Shown piece by piece: positions 34,083 through 46,958 of a DNA stretch of 64,000 bases. Below the pieces are notes generated by a model. It was not told where the DNA came from and searched no databases. It saw only the letters and a list, made by a program, of their open reading frames with translations. Origin of the DNA: Nemophila menziesii (lineage: Eukaryota > Streptophyta > Magnoliopsida > Boraginales > Hydrophyllaceae); contig JARWIR010000005.1 in NCBI GenBank assembly GCA_029959085.1, positions 37,317,350-37,381,349 of the forward strand, read 5' to 3'. Numbering within the stretch: position 1 is the stretch's first letter; every line of letters begins with the position of its first letter. The position numbers and the translations under genes are program-made.

Positions 34083-36570
34083 CTTATTTAAATGAGATTC
34101 TTATATAGACGATCAAATCTATATGTGTTAAGATGGCTAACAGGTAATTTTGTAAACGACATGCTAACTTATGTCTCCATTTATGTAATAGATTAATCTA
34201 GTCACGAGATATCATTGTAGGATTTTGTTGTGCATATTAGAGGAATTATTCCCTATATTTAGATAGTTTCTCATTTTTTGTCTACTTTCGAAGAATTATT
34301 AATTTTGGAGATATTTGTGTTTAATTTGTTTGTTAAGTATGCATCTCTTAAATACTTGGATGCTATTAGATCCCAATTCGAGGTTACGAAGTAGATAAAG
34401 GAAGTTAAAACCCATTACAAAGAGAGTCAATGGATTAAAATGAAACGTTTGGAAAGTGAGAGTAGTTACCAACAATATTTAGAAATCGCCTTGTCAGTGT
34501 CACCACCTTCAATTGGTGATGGTGTTGGAGGATCCCTTTGATATATAGATTGTAATTGGATCTGGGGCGTAGGAGCTGACGGTTCATAATTTAGGGTTGA
34601 ATTAAAGATGTTATTAATGTAACAATAATTGATAAGGAAGCGTTAGTTCCTTAGAGTTGAATTGGAGAAGTTATTAAAGTTATAGTAATTGGATCTAAAG
34701 TACAGGAATTGACGGTTCGTAATAGTATAAATTATTAGAAGTTATCTTTCCTAGTTAGTTTAGCTACGCATTCTAGTACGCTGCCTAAGAACATTGCATA
34801 GGAATTAACCTTCGTAGTCCTTGTGGATATGATACTCTTTACATACTTACTTTTTTAGTTATCAATGATCTTTACACTTGCGGTAGTTAGCTCTCTTGAT
34901 TTGTGTATTTGTTAGCTTATTTTATCTCACTTTGAGAGACGACACTAACCCACTGGCTAGATTCGTTCTTATAGTGGACAATATGGTCTAAATTCTCCCA
35001 CAACCTATATTATTATCATGTCAATAGAATCAACACGTATGTATCAAATACCTAATCTGGAATATGATTTTTGAATTCATTAACTCTGATAATGATATAA
35101 TATTTGATAGGAAATTTCCCCGACTACGTAACAATTTAAAACACCAAAGGATGAAAATAATGTCAGCTGGTATAGTTCAGACGAGGGTAGGAATGGACAT
35201 AGAAACCAGTCACTTTGACCTTCACGTTCGTAGCATTGACGATGTTCCCTCATTACTTTTAATCCTTATCTTTTTTCCCAAATTAGATGTTTGGGTACTC
35301 ACGTTGCGTTTCTTGAAATGAGAACCATAAGTGGTCACATGAGTTGGGGAAATCAAGGTATTTGTCGTGACGCTCTCCCGAGAACCTCAACCACTGAATC
35401 GTTGAAGGATATGTTTTCGAGAGAACATAATTCCTAAAAAATGTGAAGTGACAATTAGTCATAGATAAATGGTATATGATGAATAAATGCATGGGACGAA
35501 TCTCTAAATAAATCTCCCCCGCCAATTTAAATACTCCACTTAAAGAAGAAAAATCAACCATCTTATTGGGCTCGGACAATACACCATTGGGTCAAGAAAA
35601 ATTGGAGAAACACCTTTAGCATGTATCCAACTCTTAGACATATATAGACACATTTACTAGAAATTAATACTTAAGGATCAATCATGCGAAAGACCTTTTC
35701 TTTTACCATTTAAATCCTAGGCTAATCTCCCAGTACGGAGATAGGTTAGATACAAGCCAACGTAATAAATAGACATGTTATTTATCATTCCCAAAGACGA
35801 AGTGTATAAATTAAGGACCTTATCTCCGAAAATTCCAGGCCCGAACCTTTTCCCTTTATCATCTTCACATTCTCCCAATTGACCTTTTGATCTTCATGTT
35901 TTTTATCGGGACCAAAACAGTCATGAACTGCAACTCCTTAAGTTAGGCTTACAGACTACGAATCACCCTTTCCTAACTTAATACACACCTAATTGGTGTG
36001 CCATAATTTATGGCTACATAAAAAATATATATTTCAACGAGTACCGTTTTGATTAATAGGGTATAGTTAATACCACCATTTCTCTATCCCTCGATATTTG
36101 GCTAGTATATAAAGTCCCCGCAACAATCCGCAACAATCAATCAAGGAAATGCAATCTAATATATTACACCACCTAGTATAAAGACATATTATCGTATCCT
36201 GAGAATTTAAGACAAGTTGGCTTAGGAAATATGTTATGATTTTGGAATAATGAAGTAATAAAAGACCAAATAGAAGCCTCAATCCTATAATCGAACTCCT
36301 AAAATATACAACAATTTTACCAGAGAAGGATCTGCAAGCTTGTTTCGTCAAAGATGGGTGATGAATTTCGAACATATTATCGATGACCCTATGATGTAAA
36401 ACCTTTGGAAACTTAATAAATCTAAGATTGTAAGAGCGACATAAAGCCTCGTAAGAAATAGGTTTGGATGGGGCTTCAAACAACTCGCTTCAGACACATT
36501 ATGTATTATATTCATCAATAATTCGATTTATAAGCGGATCACTACTAGTATAAGATGAAACCATCGTTTT
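34083..36570 (-). other. Unassigned unit segment with conserved - strand frames, unit 2
   Basis: Two - strand frames stand out: 36483-36067 (138 codons, starting MFEAPSKPISYEALCRSYNL) and 35579-35283 (98 codons, starting MSEPNKMVDFSSLSGVF). Counterparts occur in units 3 and 4. I recognise neither. Sequence around 34740-34930, read on -, resembles LTR-retrotransposon leader DNA. Composition is AT-rich and codon use does not look like a normal gene, so these may be transposon remnants. Confidence 0.4.
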
Positions 36571-37407
36571 TCATGAAGAAGAAAATCTCTACTTCCATCC
36601 GGAATAGAATCACTTAAACTCAAAAATAAGAATAATCATCTTCGTCTGAAGAAGAATGATTGTACCTAAAAACTGAAGAAGATGCATCCATTATAAGCAT
36701 GGCTGGCACCAATAGATGAGAAACATTGTTGGTAGTGATAGCCTGCTAATTAAATGATCGAGTCCTTCGCACTGGATATAAAACACTTAATTATTGTAAA
36801 CAAGAATAAAATAAAATTAAAAGAATAATAAAATCTGGAAAGAAAAAGTACCTCGAAAAATTGAAGCTCGAAATAAAGAAGTTGACTGTGATGTATAACT
36901 GCCCGAGGATAAATAAATTGACTCTGTTGGATGATCCGATGATAGAGAAGAGAATAGCAACATTTAAAGTTCCAAATCCCTCCGACTAACAAGGATTTAT
37001 TTAATTATAGAGCCGTTCATTTAACGAATATTTATCACTCTATCTAACGATATAGGATAATTCTTTATTAGTTACAGAAACACAAAAGCATTCGAGAAAA
37101 AAATTGAAATTATTTTTATAAATGAAATAAATATTTATTATCTATCATTAAGTAAATTTACAATATAGCAACCCAATTGTGCTACTGACCCAATTACTAA
37201 TTCACCTCAAGTGATTCTACCATAATGGGTATGTACCATTATCGCATCTAGGGTACGTAATCATATTTATGAGGGGGTTATGTACCCATCTTGGACCTGG
37301 AAAATCATGAAATGTATGCGCTTTCTCAGTGTTTTAATGAATACAGGAGGATCTAAAAATAGAATATGAAAATATTATGTTCTGCCAATTGTAAATATTG
37401 TAATTTA
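36571..37407. other. Unit 2 spacer between unassigned segment and CBS fragment
   Basis: It contains a - strand frame of 80 codons (36992-36750, starting MLVGGIWNFKC) with a close counterpart at 62583-62341. It is hydrophobic and AT-driven and I do not recognise it. On -, 36700-36570 also reads an acidic serine-rich start (MDASSSVF, then HSSSDEDD) that soon meets stops. Confidence 0.4.
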
Positions 37408-37805
37408 TTAGGAATAACTACAGTTATAAATTAGTAGACTACCAAAAAAATTTCTGCCAATGCCTTTGTACCCTTTAACAGCTGAGGTAATGACACTTCC
37501 ATATTCAAAAGATTTTTCACTTCTTGATATAGCATCATAAAGACATTTTGTAATATCCAACGTTGCTATAACTTCACCATTATCAACTACAGGATGGTGT
37601 CTAAATTTCTTTGTACAAATAAAAAACATATAATTAAGGTATCTAGTTGTATTACTCTGCTCATTTAATTTTGGAAACACAACCTTGAATCATTTTTTGT
37701 AGGGCCTCAATTTTTTATGAATCTAAAGTCATAAAAATAGTTTCCTTGTCATAACTCAGGAAATTATTGTCTGATACAATTTCTTTATTTCCTCTGCTAA
37801 AACCC
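37408..37805 (-). pseudogene. CBS-domain (CBSCBSPB-type) gene fragment, unit 2
   Basis: Read on -, it begins with RVLAEEIKKLYQTIIS and a degenerate segment with EALQKMIQ (37805-37695). After an intron of about 80 bp comes KFRHHPVVDNGEVIATLDIT, then KCLYDAISRSEKSFEYGSVI (37612-37445). This matches the CBS domain of plant CBSCBSPB proteins, which combine CBS pairs with a PB1 domain and bind adenosyl ligands. Only part of one CBS domain and its intron is present; the first half has stops and the acceptor is AAAG rather than the TAG seen in units 3 and 4. It is a broken gene piece. Unit 1 lost this region to the inverted patch. Confidence 0.75.
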
Positions 37806-38895
37806 TTTATACAATTTTTTTATACAGAAGAGTGTGTAATTTTATTCTATATATGTCAATTCATAATTCTTTCTCTTATACTACATATGTCTAAAAAGAA
37901 GAATAAATCCAATAATTTGTTTGATTTGACACATGATCATATATTTCTTCAAGAACATAACTAGAATGGTAGGGTTCGTTCCCATTTTCCCATATAATGT
38001 TGAAACTTGTAATATATAACAAAAAATCCTACCATTTTAATTCTGTAATTTTGTTGAAGTAATTATTTTGTAGAGAATTAGAAGTGAAATTAGAAGACAA
38101 CTTTTTAGAATGCATTATTTACCATTGAGACCTTATGGAACAGTGAAAATATATCTTCAACTAAGTATCTTCAACTACGTTTGAGTTTGATAATTAATTT
38201 CGTTTTTGTATTTTTACAGGAACCCCAAAAATATCCATCCATATTGATCTTTCATTTTGCAACAATTTTCTTGAAATACCCAACATATTGAATATCAATA
38301 TAATTCAACAATTGATAACTTAATCCAAGTTTATAAATAAAAAATGGGTTAATCAAATATAATTCTTGGAACAAAATTATCTCTATACTTGTGACTAAAA
38401 AACTCTAAGAACTAGATGTCCATAAATAATACCAACGAACATATTGCAAGAACTATTCTTAATTAGATATGAAAAGTAATTCTTTAAGAATAGTATAAAA
38501 CATCTTATAACCTATGAAGAAATCAATTACCCCAATGTAGAAATAATCCCAAAGCAAATACAATTTTAAATTATAGAGCAATAAAAAAACCTAAAAACTA
38601 TAAAGCAGATGTTCATGACTATATATACCCATGTTTGGTGTGTAAAATTAGTTTTGGTTGGGTTATGTTAGAATCTCATACAGTAAAAACCTTCCAACTA
38701 TCTTAAATTGACCATTCTATGATTCCTAAAAAAATATAATCAAATATTTTGTAAATTGTATAAAAGTGATAAGATTAGGTTAAAAATAATTAATTTTTAC
38801 CTTAATTTGGGTTCTTCATCAAGTGATGATGGAGAATGATTTTCTTGTGCAAGAGAGAGAGACTTGTGTGGGAGAGTGGTTTTCTTGTGCAGGAG
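37806..38895. other. Unit 2 AT-rich segment downstream of the CBS fragment
   Basis: Nothing recognisable was seen. The part from 38416 has its counterpart at 14972 in unit 1, where the inverted patch rejoins the normal order. Confidence 0.55.
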
Positions 38896-38898
38896 TCT
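38896..38898. other. Empty CACTA target site, unit 2
   Basis: The context CAGGAGTCTGGCTTGTGATATC is uninterrupted. In unit 1 the same context is split by the 10.6-kb element with TCT duplicated. This is a natural pre-insertion allele in the same window. Confidence 0.92.
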
Positions 38899-40709
38899 GG
38901 CTTGTGATATCTGAATGTGAGGAGAGGAGATAGATTCTAGTATAGCATATGAGAGAACTAAAAAAAGTCCAATTTTTTTTTTATTTGAATATCACTCTTC
39001 ACTTGTAAGAGAAAGAACTTAAGAGTTGTTTTTTTTATACATGTTTTACTTGGCTTGTAACTAGGTAAAAAACTAAGAATTCTTTTAGTACAAATATCCA
39101 TGTTGCTCGGTCCGTTATAAATTAATTCCCCATTAGTTTATACAATATATATTTTTCACGTGGGTCTAAAAGATTTCCATTGGTCCATCTTGCCTAGGTA
39201 CGCTTCAATATATGGTATTAAACTTAATTTGGGTTTTTGACATTCACATTCCATCATCCTAGGTACTTTCCAGTGGCGAGTTGACAATTGAATGCTCGAA
39301 CTTAGGGATAGGCGCACTTAATTAGAAAAGGACTAGGCACCCAATTAAATATATCAAATAAATATAACATGCAAAAATCTTTTATTTTTCAGGCAAAAAT
39401 TTAGACCGAAACTAGTGGTATCTAGGAAAAAGGATTGTGCAAGAGTATATCCATAGATGAAGATTTTAGCAGAAATACAATGGCAGAGTTACATGGAAAG
39501 AAACAAAAAATATCACGATGTAGTTTACTTTCTAATTGGTCGTTAATTAGTTCTTCTACAGATGTGTTGGAGACGGACATGAGAGAAGTATTTTATAATT
39601 AGCTTTACTACTAGTTAATATATTTGTATTGCATATTTTTATACTTTTCTTAATTATTACTTATGTATGCATTGTTTTTTTCGGTTTTTGAAATGATCTG
39701 AATTTACCGTTGGCTATTCCATGAAAAAGATTTCTATCTTATGATTTATGTTATTTTACTAAACTACATACATATCAATGTTCAATTCTAAAAAAAAACT
39801 AAAAAAAAACTAAAATTGTAAGTTGATTCATTGACTTAAAAGAGAGTATGTCATGTTCCTTACGTATTACTTTCACACTTAATTTGGTTGGCTATTATTT
39901 TTTAATATTAAGATATATTATTTAAGTTTTGATGCATAAGCTTTAACATTTCTATTTATTATCTTTATTACGTCTATTATTTTTCTTATCATGAAAAATA
40001 AAATTAATCATATTACTTTCTTATAATATTTTCTATTTAAATAGTCATGTTTTCATTCTTAATTAATATTTTATACATATTTTAATTTACATAACTTGCT
40101 TATCTTATTCATAATTTCATTATCATCAATTTAAATTATAGTAACAATAAATTAAGAATGTTAAATACCAAGATTTAAATAATCATCTTAATTTGGTGGG
40201 ATTGCAAGTACGAGTGTTTATATTGTCGATAGTTTTGTGTTGTTGGACCGGTGGTTGTGGTTATATTAGATCAAAGATGATGGTAAATATATTGTAAGAT
40301 CTTATTGCATTAGAAATTATTGAAGCGTAAATATAGTAACAAATTTATTCTACAATAGTTAAAATAAGGGTCAAACATATGTTTTTAATCAAAATCTTTT
40401 TATGACTATAACCCTTGAATTTAATAAAATTATAAAACAAAATTTTAAAAAATAAGAGTTATCTATAATAATTTTATCCAAAAATGATCCTTCAAGAAAT
40501 TAACCATATCAAGCTCTAGATGGATGGATAAGCTCAATTCTTAAAAAAAATACATAGGTGGGTTGCACCTTTAGAGCCAATAGACTCTTTTGCACATTCT
40601 TATTGAACATTCTTTTTTCTTGACATGTAAAAGAGGCAAAGTATAAGTAAAGAAAAGAAAAAACAATACAAAGACCATATTTTTAAAGATAAATTACAAA
40701 TATTATCCA
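38899..40709. other. Unit 2 distal segment, non-coding
   Basis: AT-rich; no gene identified. It matches 26047-27842 and 51646-53456 with scattered differences. Confidence 0.55.
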
Positions 40710-40832
40710 TCAGTATCTAATTTCAAGTTGATGGTCCAGGATCGCATACAATGAGGCTTCATCATTTCCTTGAATATGATTCTTAGTAGTTTCTAAAGCC
40801 TCTCTAATGCCATTACGATTGGCTCTATTTCC
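40710..40832 (-). pseudogene. Unidentified terminal exon at the unit 2/3 boundary
   Basis: After an acceptor TTATAG, the - strand reads GNRANRNGIREALETTKNHI, then QGNDEASLYAILDHQLEIRY, then stop. It is fully open. The family is not recognised; it is possibly the last exon of a fourth gene caught in the unit. Confidence 0.45.
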
Positions 40833-41919
40833 CTATAACAATAAACTAAGAATAACAATAAAATACATACGTGTTGTTTCACATAATAGAGGGACGGATG
40901 TTGCAATTAATAAATCATTTAATGAGGTTGAAGAAGTGGAGCAGGAAGTGATGAAACTTTGTGATTAATATTGTACATGAAAGTAACATGATAAACTCTT
41001 GGGTGCACGTACACTACAAAATAGGGAATTAGGGACGCAAATTTGACCTCCAAGAAAAGCTGTAATACAGTTTTTGAAAAAGATGCTAAAGAATATTTTG
41101 AAAACTAGAGTAGTTTCAATTCTCTTGCTAGCTTAATATAGATGTTCAAACTTGTTTTTGTAACTTCAAATATAAACTAGCTAACTCAATTGATGGGTTT
41201 GATTTTTGAACTCCAAGATCAAGCATTGATTAACTTTCTTACGCATTTCTACTAATATTTTTAGAATTGCAGCGTATATTGATTACAAACAGTTTATCTA
41301 TTATGACCCAATCTCAATTATTATGAAATTTTTTTACTAGATGAAATGTGTAGTATAAATTTTGAAAAAAATATCTGCAGAGAATTTAACTTCTTCAACT
41401 GAATAGCCCACAACCATAAATACGAGGACTCACCTTTCAGTTTCACTAACAAGAACTATAAATGACGACTCTGACGTGGAGTTTAAGTTTCAAGCACCCA
41501 CATATACACAATCTCAAATTTTTGTAAGTAAAATGCTAGATCATTCTTACCTCGATGTTACAAGCTTAATAATTATTTATTCCGATCATTTGCCGAAAGA
41601 AATAACTACTAGTTAAACTTCAAATTGATCAGCAAACAGATTAATTTTTTGAAACAGAACAATCAACTCATTTACCCAAACCAACAATCAAATCCAATAC
41701 AAAATAGTCTTTAAAACAACATTCATAGCACTAAAACAATATTCCATTCCTTTTCCTAACAAATATGATATGTTGCACATTAGTAAATAAAATAAATGGT
41801 TATCGTAACCCGGACCTAACAAGAATTAGAAATAAAACGCTTCAACTATATGATATAAAATCCACTAATCCTGAAAATTTCTCAATTGACATCTTACCAA
41901 AAATCATGTTGTTTAAAGT
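40784..41919. other. Unit 3 leading segment, non-coding
   Basis: 3' flank of the ARO pseudogene, with a CACTACAAAA word at 41022. No gene was seen. Confidence 0.55.
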
Positions 41920-42914
41920 TCATATAGTGAGAGGTAGCACACCATTATGATAAACATTGAGATTACTCAAAGCTTTTGAAATCATCTCATCTAATTCTTC
42001 ATGCTTAGTAATTAATGCCCGATCTATCCCTTGAAGAGCGTTCAATACATTAGCTTGATCAAGCGCTTCATAACTACCCGCATTAATCGCAAGGTAGCAA
42101 AGAAGAACCGCTCCATTAATCTTCGCTCTTTCGTCTCCTCGTACTAACATTTCCATCAAACTCGAAACCCCATCGAAATCTATAATTGTTCTAGAACGTT
42201 CCACACAAAGATAATTCTCAATCGCCATGAACTTCCCAAGTGAATACGCCGCTTCTATAGACAAAGCTTGATTCGAACTACCCAATTGCTCGATTAATAC
42301 TCTTATCACCCTCGTTTCTCTTGCCGAAAAAGTTCTTGCTCGAAAATCGATACAATGTATAGCCGGAACTTGTATTCTTAGTTAACCAGAATCTTTAATC
42401 ACCCTTAGTAACTGTTCCAGGAGAGCTTTTCTTGCAGGTGAATTATTTTCAAAAGCCACTTGTCTAAGTTAAGCGTCCATTTCCGTGGAAGATGTGATTT
42501 CCATAATTGCATTTAAGCAATTTAATCGTAAATCTCCTTCTTCTTTCTCGACTAGAGTCCATTTCGGTGATTCTCTTGCTAATTGATATATTCCCACGAG
42601 CAAGCATTGATAAAGCCTTGGCGCAATTTATCTTCATATTGAGTTTCACATCATCTTGAGAATCAAACATTCAAGCTGAGAATTCTCGGCCATTTTCGCG
42701 ACTAAATTTTCTAAATGTAGTTGAACCTTCATTAGTGAATATTTTAGCACTTGGAGAATTATCGGATCTCCAAGTTCATCGATAATTACACGAACTCTCT
42801 CCTCATTATTCACGTCCAGTAGCTTGTAGCTTCTTGAAGTCATGCGTTGAAACGATGGTGATGCAACAGTGGAGTTTGCTTAGTCACTTGCATCTCTTCA
42901 CTAGAGATAACGCC
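41920..42914 (-). pseudogene. ARO-like armadillo-repeat pseudogene, unit 3
   Basis: Same structure as the unit 2 copy. It has the large deletion between the DFKKL-equivalent and NNEERV, here with an extra AGCTTGT duplication at the join, and the same net 67-bp deletion at 42671. The C-terminal frame (42309-41920, 129 codons, from MIRVLIEQLGSSNQALSIEA) is well preserved up to LNVYHNGVLP. A small loss then removes the usual SLYEL tail. Breaks lie near 42470 and 42380. This copy is the closest match to the ARO piece in the inverted patch of unit 1. Confidence 0.85.
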
Positions 42915-43049
42915 CTGAATCCAAACAAATTAAAATATAGAAAACAAATAATTCATAATCATAAACTACCTCAAAATAATCCCTGAATAGTAACTATTTT
43001 ATTTAAATTATGAAAAGTCTCAATAAAAGAAGTTCTACAGACTATTTTC

Positions 43050-43115
<66 letters not shown>

Positions 43116-45699
43116 CAATATAATATAAATACAATTTTATTTTAAATTATTTTTTCTTAAATTTTATACTAATAAATAAAAATAGAAGAAGAATTCAAAA
43201 AATCTAGGATAATGGAAGGGTAGGTTGAAAAACGTTTACTCATATTTTTATGTAATTTTTTTTATTAGAAATCTGATTTTAACATCCTCTTTTAGGGAAA
43301 TTATAGCCTCCCAAACCTAATTATTAATCCCAAGTATAATGATTAGCTCACCTGATCTAATTATTAGACTTTTTATACTCCTTGAACTTGAACTAGAAAA
43401 TACTCCAAATACCCTTAAGTTTTTAGCCCTCTTTGAAATTAAATTTTTTCAAGTAAATAAAAAAATACTCTAAAGATCTTACATCTTACAAAATCGGAAG
43501 AAACAATTATTTTTATTTAAGTAAACAAAAAATTATTGACAAGGATATGCAAATAATTTAAAAAACTAAACCTGGTTGAAATGACATGATCAACGATCTA
43601 TGATCAAAAAAATATTTGATGATAAAGTTGAAAATTCATTTAAAAGGGAGAGCATCATATGAGATATAATTTAAACAATTATCAAAGAAAATGATTTTGA
43701 TGATGGTTTTGTGTAATGTGTATGTAATAGGTTGATGGGATCAAAGCAGAAGGGCGAGGTTAGGGTTGGATAATATGTATGAAAGATGATATAATTTATG
43801 AACAAGAGTAGTTGGTGGCGGCTTAGTTTAGGTTTGTGAAAATAGAAGACAATGTGATATATACGAACGTTTTACAAATTTGGGCTCAGATTCATTTTAG
43901 ATCCAATGAGACCTCTTGTAGTTGCAGAGTATTTACCTTTTTACATATCTTTTTTGTTCGGATGTATCTTGGAAGATTTTTCTATAATATAATTTTTTTA
44001 TTGTAGTTATTTAAATAAATATTCTGTTATTTTTTTATCGTGATTTATGTTAATTAGATTAATATTATATTTTCTCTAGAAGAATATATTACATATTGTT
44101 AATCATGTTAAATTTTGTAAATCTTCATACAATATAATGTTAATGTTTCAAAAATATTTTCTATTTAGGATTTCAAAGAAATTTTTTATCTTAGAGTTAT
44201 TCTAATAATAGTGAATATAATGATTCTGGTTCTTAATTTATATGAGAATTGTGTGGAAATTATTTTTGTTGGGATGGAAGGAGTATTTTTTTTAATTGTA
44301 TATAGTCTATTTAATTTGATACTTCGATTTATTTGAAATATATTTTATATTTAGGGATTTTTTTAATTTTTTATACTTTAACAAAAATATTAAATTTATC
44401 AATATTCTTAATATATTTATTATCTATAACAAAGTAATAATTAATGAAAAATATGAATTCAGAATTTTAGTAAAGTACAATTTGATCAGATGGTTTAGTA
44501 TTTTAATTTTATATTCCGATGGTTAATTAGATAGATGAATATGAGTAGTTACAGATATTCCAAATGATGTCACAATTTATTTTAGTTATATAATACATAT
44601 ATATTAAAAGTGAAATAATGATGATTTATAATTTGTTTTATGACATCAATTGCTATATTGCATTCTTCATAAGGATAACACCCAAGTTATAGACTTATGT
44701 TTACAATTTAAATTTTAGATTGTTGATGGAGTAAAAATATCACCTATCAAACGATTGTCTTTTGAGATCTTCAAAACCTTTTCTAGATAGTATTGTCTTG
44801 CACAAGTAGTACATTCGTATGACCACTACGAAAGAAGTTCTAATAACACTATGATACTCAAGTTCATGGTGAATTTGTAATTAAGGGATCTCAAGCAAGG
44901 GAAATTATATAGTCGGTGAACGAGTTTGTGATATATGTATAACTTCAAGGTGGAATCGATGTTAGCTTAATCTATAGGGTTTGCCAATTACATATATCAA
45001 TATATAGTGGTCCATCGGATTGTTGATTGTCAAGATAGGGATAAAATGGTATATTGCGTACCATTTTTTGCAATGTAGTGGAAGAACGTTACTATACCTA
45101 TCTTTGGTAATAGATACAAGATTGTTGCAACATGTATACTGATAAAAATTCATAGGCTGATTCTTATAGATATAAAGAGACTAGTTATATAGATTAGCAT
45201 GTGAGGACCAGCTGCTCATGTGATACTTCAGTGTTTGTGAAGTTTTCAGGTGCTCTAGAAGTACACTTACAGTCGTTCAGTTTCATATCTATTGGTTATT
45301 TTGAAGACCAATGACCTATCATTTGTTTCTTTTTTTTGTGATGTATTCAAGGGAAAATTTCCCATCAAATATGTATCCATTATCTTCAAAAATCATATTT
45401 CAAATGAAGTATTTAATACAAAGGTGTTGTGTCTATAAACATGTTCAATATTATAAAATGTGGAAGCACTCATGTCAGTTTCTCCTCCACAAGAATGAAT
45501 CTATTATGTGGGATCACCGATCCTATCCAAAATAACGTATTCTCCAACTTAACATATACATTACCTTACGTTAAGAAACAATCCTTTCAACGACTATACC
45601 AAAAATTTATATAAAATAAAACCTAGAAATTTAAATAGATTAAATGACTTCATTTTATGTGTGGCACGCTTCGATAGCTAAAGTTACTATTCTCTTTTT
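42915..45699. other. Unit 3 AT-rich segment between ARO relic and LINE
   Basis: No supported gene was seen. It holds the (TA)n expansion listed separately and the counterpart of the block missing in unit 1 (about 43960-44285). Confidence 0.5.
43053..43113. repeat. (TA)n microsatellite, expanded in unit 3
   Basis: About 30 TA dinucleotides. The matching site has roughly 10 or fewer in units 1, 2 and 4 (near 7033, 30199 and 55876). Confidence 0.95.
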
Positions 45700-45711
45700 A
45701 CTGATGTGCCT

Positions 45712-46946
45712 TTTTTTTGCTAAACAAGCAAAAACATTTATTAAAACTTCACAATCATGTATCATTACAACTTTAAAAACAGTTTCAAACGAAACTAAAT
45801 AGACAGAATTACATAAAAAAAACTATCTACTCTAGCTTTTAAAAACTTTATCTATTTTCCAAACCTTTACTATCTCTTCACTGCATTTTTTGCCTTGAAC
45901 CTCTGACAACTGCTAGACTTCATATAGAGAAAGCTTTGGATATTGGATAACACCTCCTATTCAGTTTTCTCTTATCATCTATGCACTATTGTGTTTCCGT
46001 TACTCCATACAGTGTAAACATACGCTGTAAACCATCCACCATATACAAAATTTAAAAACTTATCATGTGCATTATTAAGAAAAAAATCAAGCATCTCATC
46101 GCAAGTATTACAATCGAGCCATCTTGAACCACTCCTTTCTACACATTGTATTAGAATCCTCCAAAAAAAAAACAACAACCCATAAATAGGTGTTCCCTAT
46201 CCTCCACTGCATTGTTACACATCACACAATTACTATCAATACTTATACCCCACTCGCTCATCCTACTTCTTGTGGGTAATCTATCCAGGCAGACCAACCA
46301 TGTAATGAATCTATACTTAGGTATATTACTTTTATACCACACAAACCTAGTCCATTCCAAAATCATGCCACGACCCTAATATCATGCACTATGTTTTTAA
46401 AAGAGAACTTATTTTTGCAACTAGCTGACCATCTAATTCTATCCATACCTTCACTAGGCCTAGGTATCAAATCAGCTAATCCACTGAGATCATTAGGGAA
46501 GTGCCACCTACCTTTAGTGTATCAGCTTTCAACTGTCTTATTTGCCCATAGAGTATCAAAAACCACCTCCATGTTCAGTACTTCTCTGACATTTCTGCCC
46601 CTAATCCACCTATACCAATACAAGAAAGTTCTTGATCAATTTTTTACCTCATGATTAATAAAATCATAGGCCACATCCCTCAGGTTTAGTAATTTCTTCC
46701 AAATCCATGTACTGTCCTGCTTAATATTCATTACCCATATACAACCTACTTTTATTATATTATTATGAGCCCAACTACTAAGTAATTTTCCATCTCTATT
46801 ATAAATTCTCCAAAACAAACTAAGCATACATACCTTGTTTAAAGTCTCTATATTAGGCACATTAAGACCCCCTTCAGCTTTTGGTGTACACACCCTTTCC
46901 CAATTCACCTTTGCTCCCCTAGCTCCCACTACAATTCCTTTCCTCT
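45712..46946 (-). mobile_element. 5'-truncated LINE, unit 3
   Basis: Target duplications are ACTGATGTGCCT (45700-45711) and ACTAATGTGTCT (46947-46958). On -, the RT-end frame runs 46929-46636 (97 codons, with VNWERVCTPKAEGGLNVPN), and the zf-RVT domain is split by a run of A near 46164 into 46366-46151 and 46178-45975. The C-x2-C-x8-H-x4-C motif is intact. Same ancestral insertion as in the other units. Confidence 0.9.
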
Positions 46947-46958
46947 ACTAATGTGTCT

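Larger units (their letters stand above)
27918..40783. repeat. Tandem array unit 2
   Basis: A unit of 12,866 bp in direct orientation. Order: ARO pseudogene, AT-rich DNA, LINE, unassigned segment, CBS fragment, AT-rich DNA and the short - strand exon. By eye it matches unit 3 along its whole length with scattered substitutions and indels. It shares with unit 3 a net deletion of about 67 bp in the ARO pseudogene. Confidence 0.92.
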
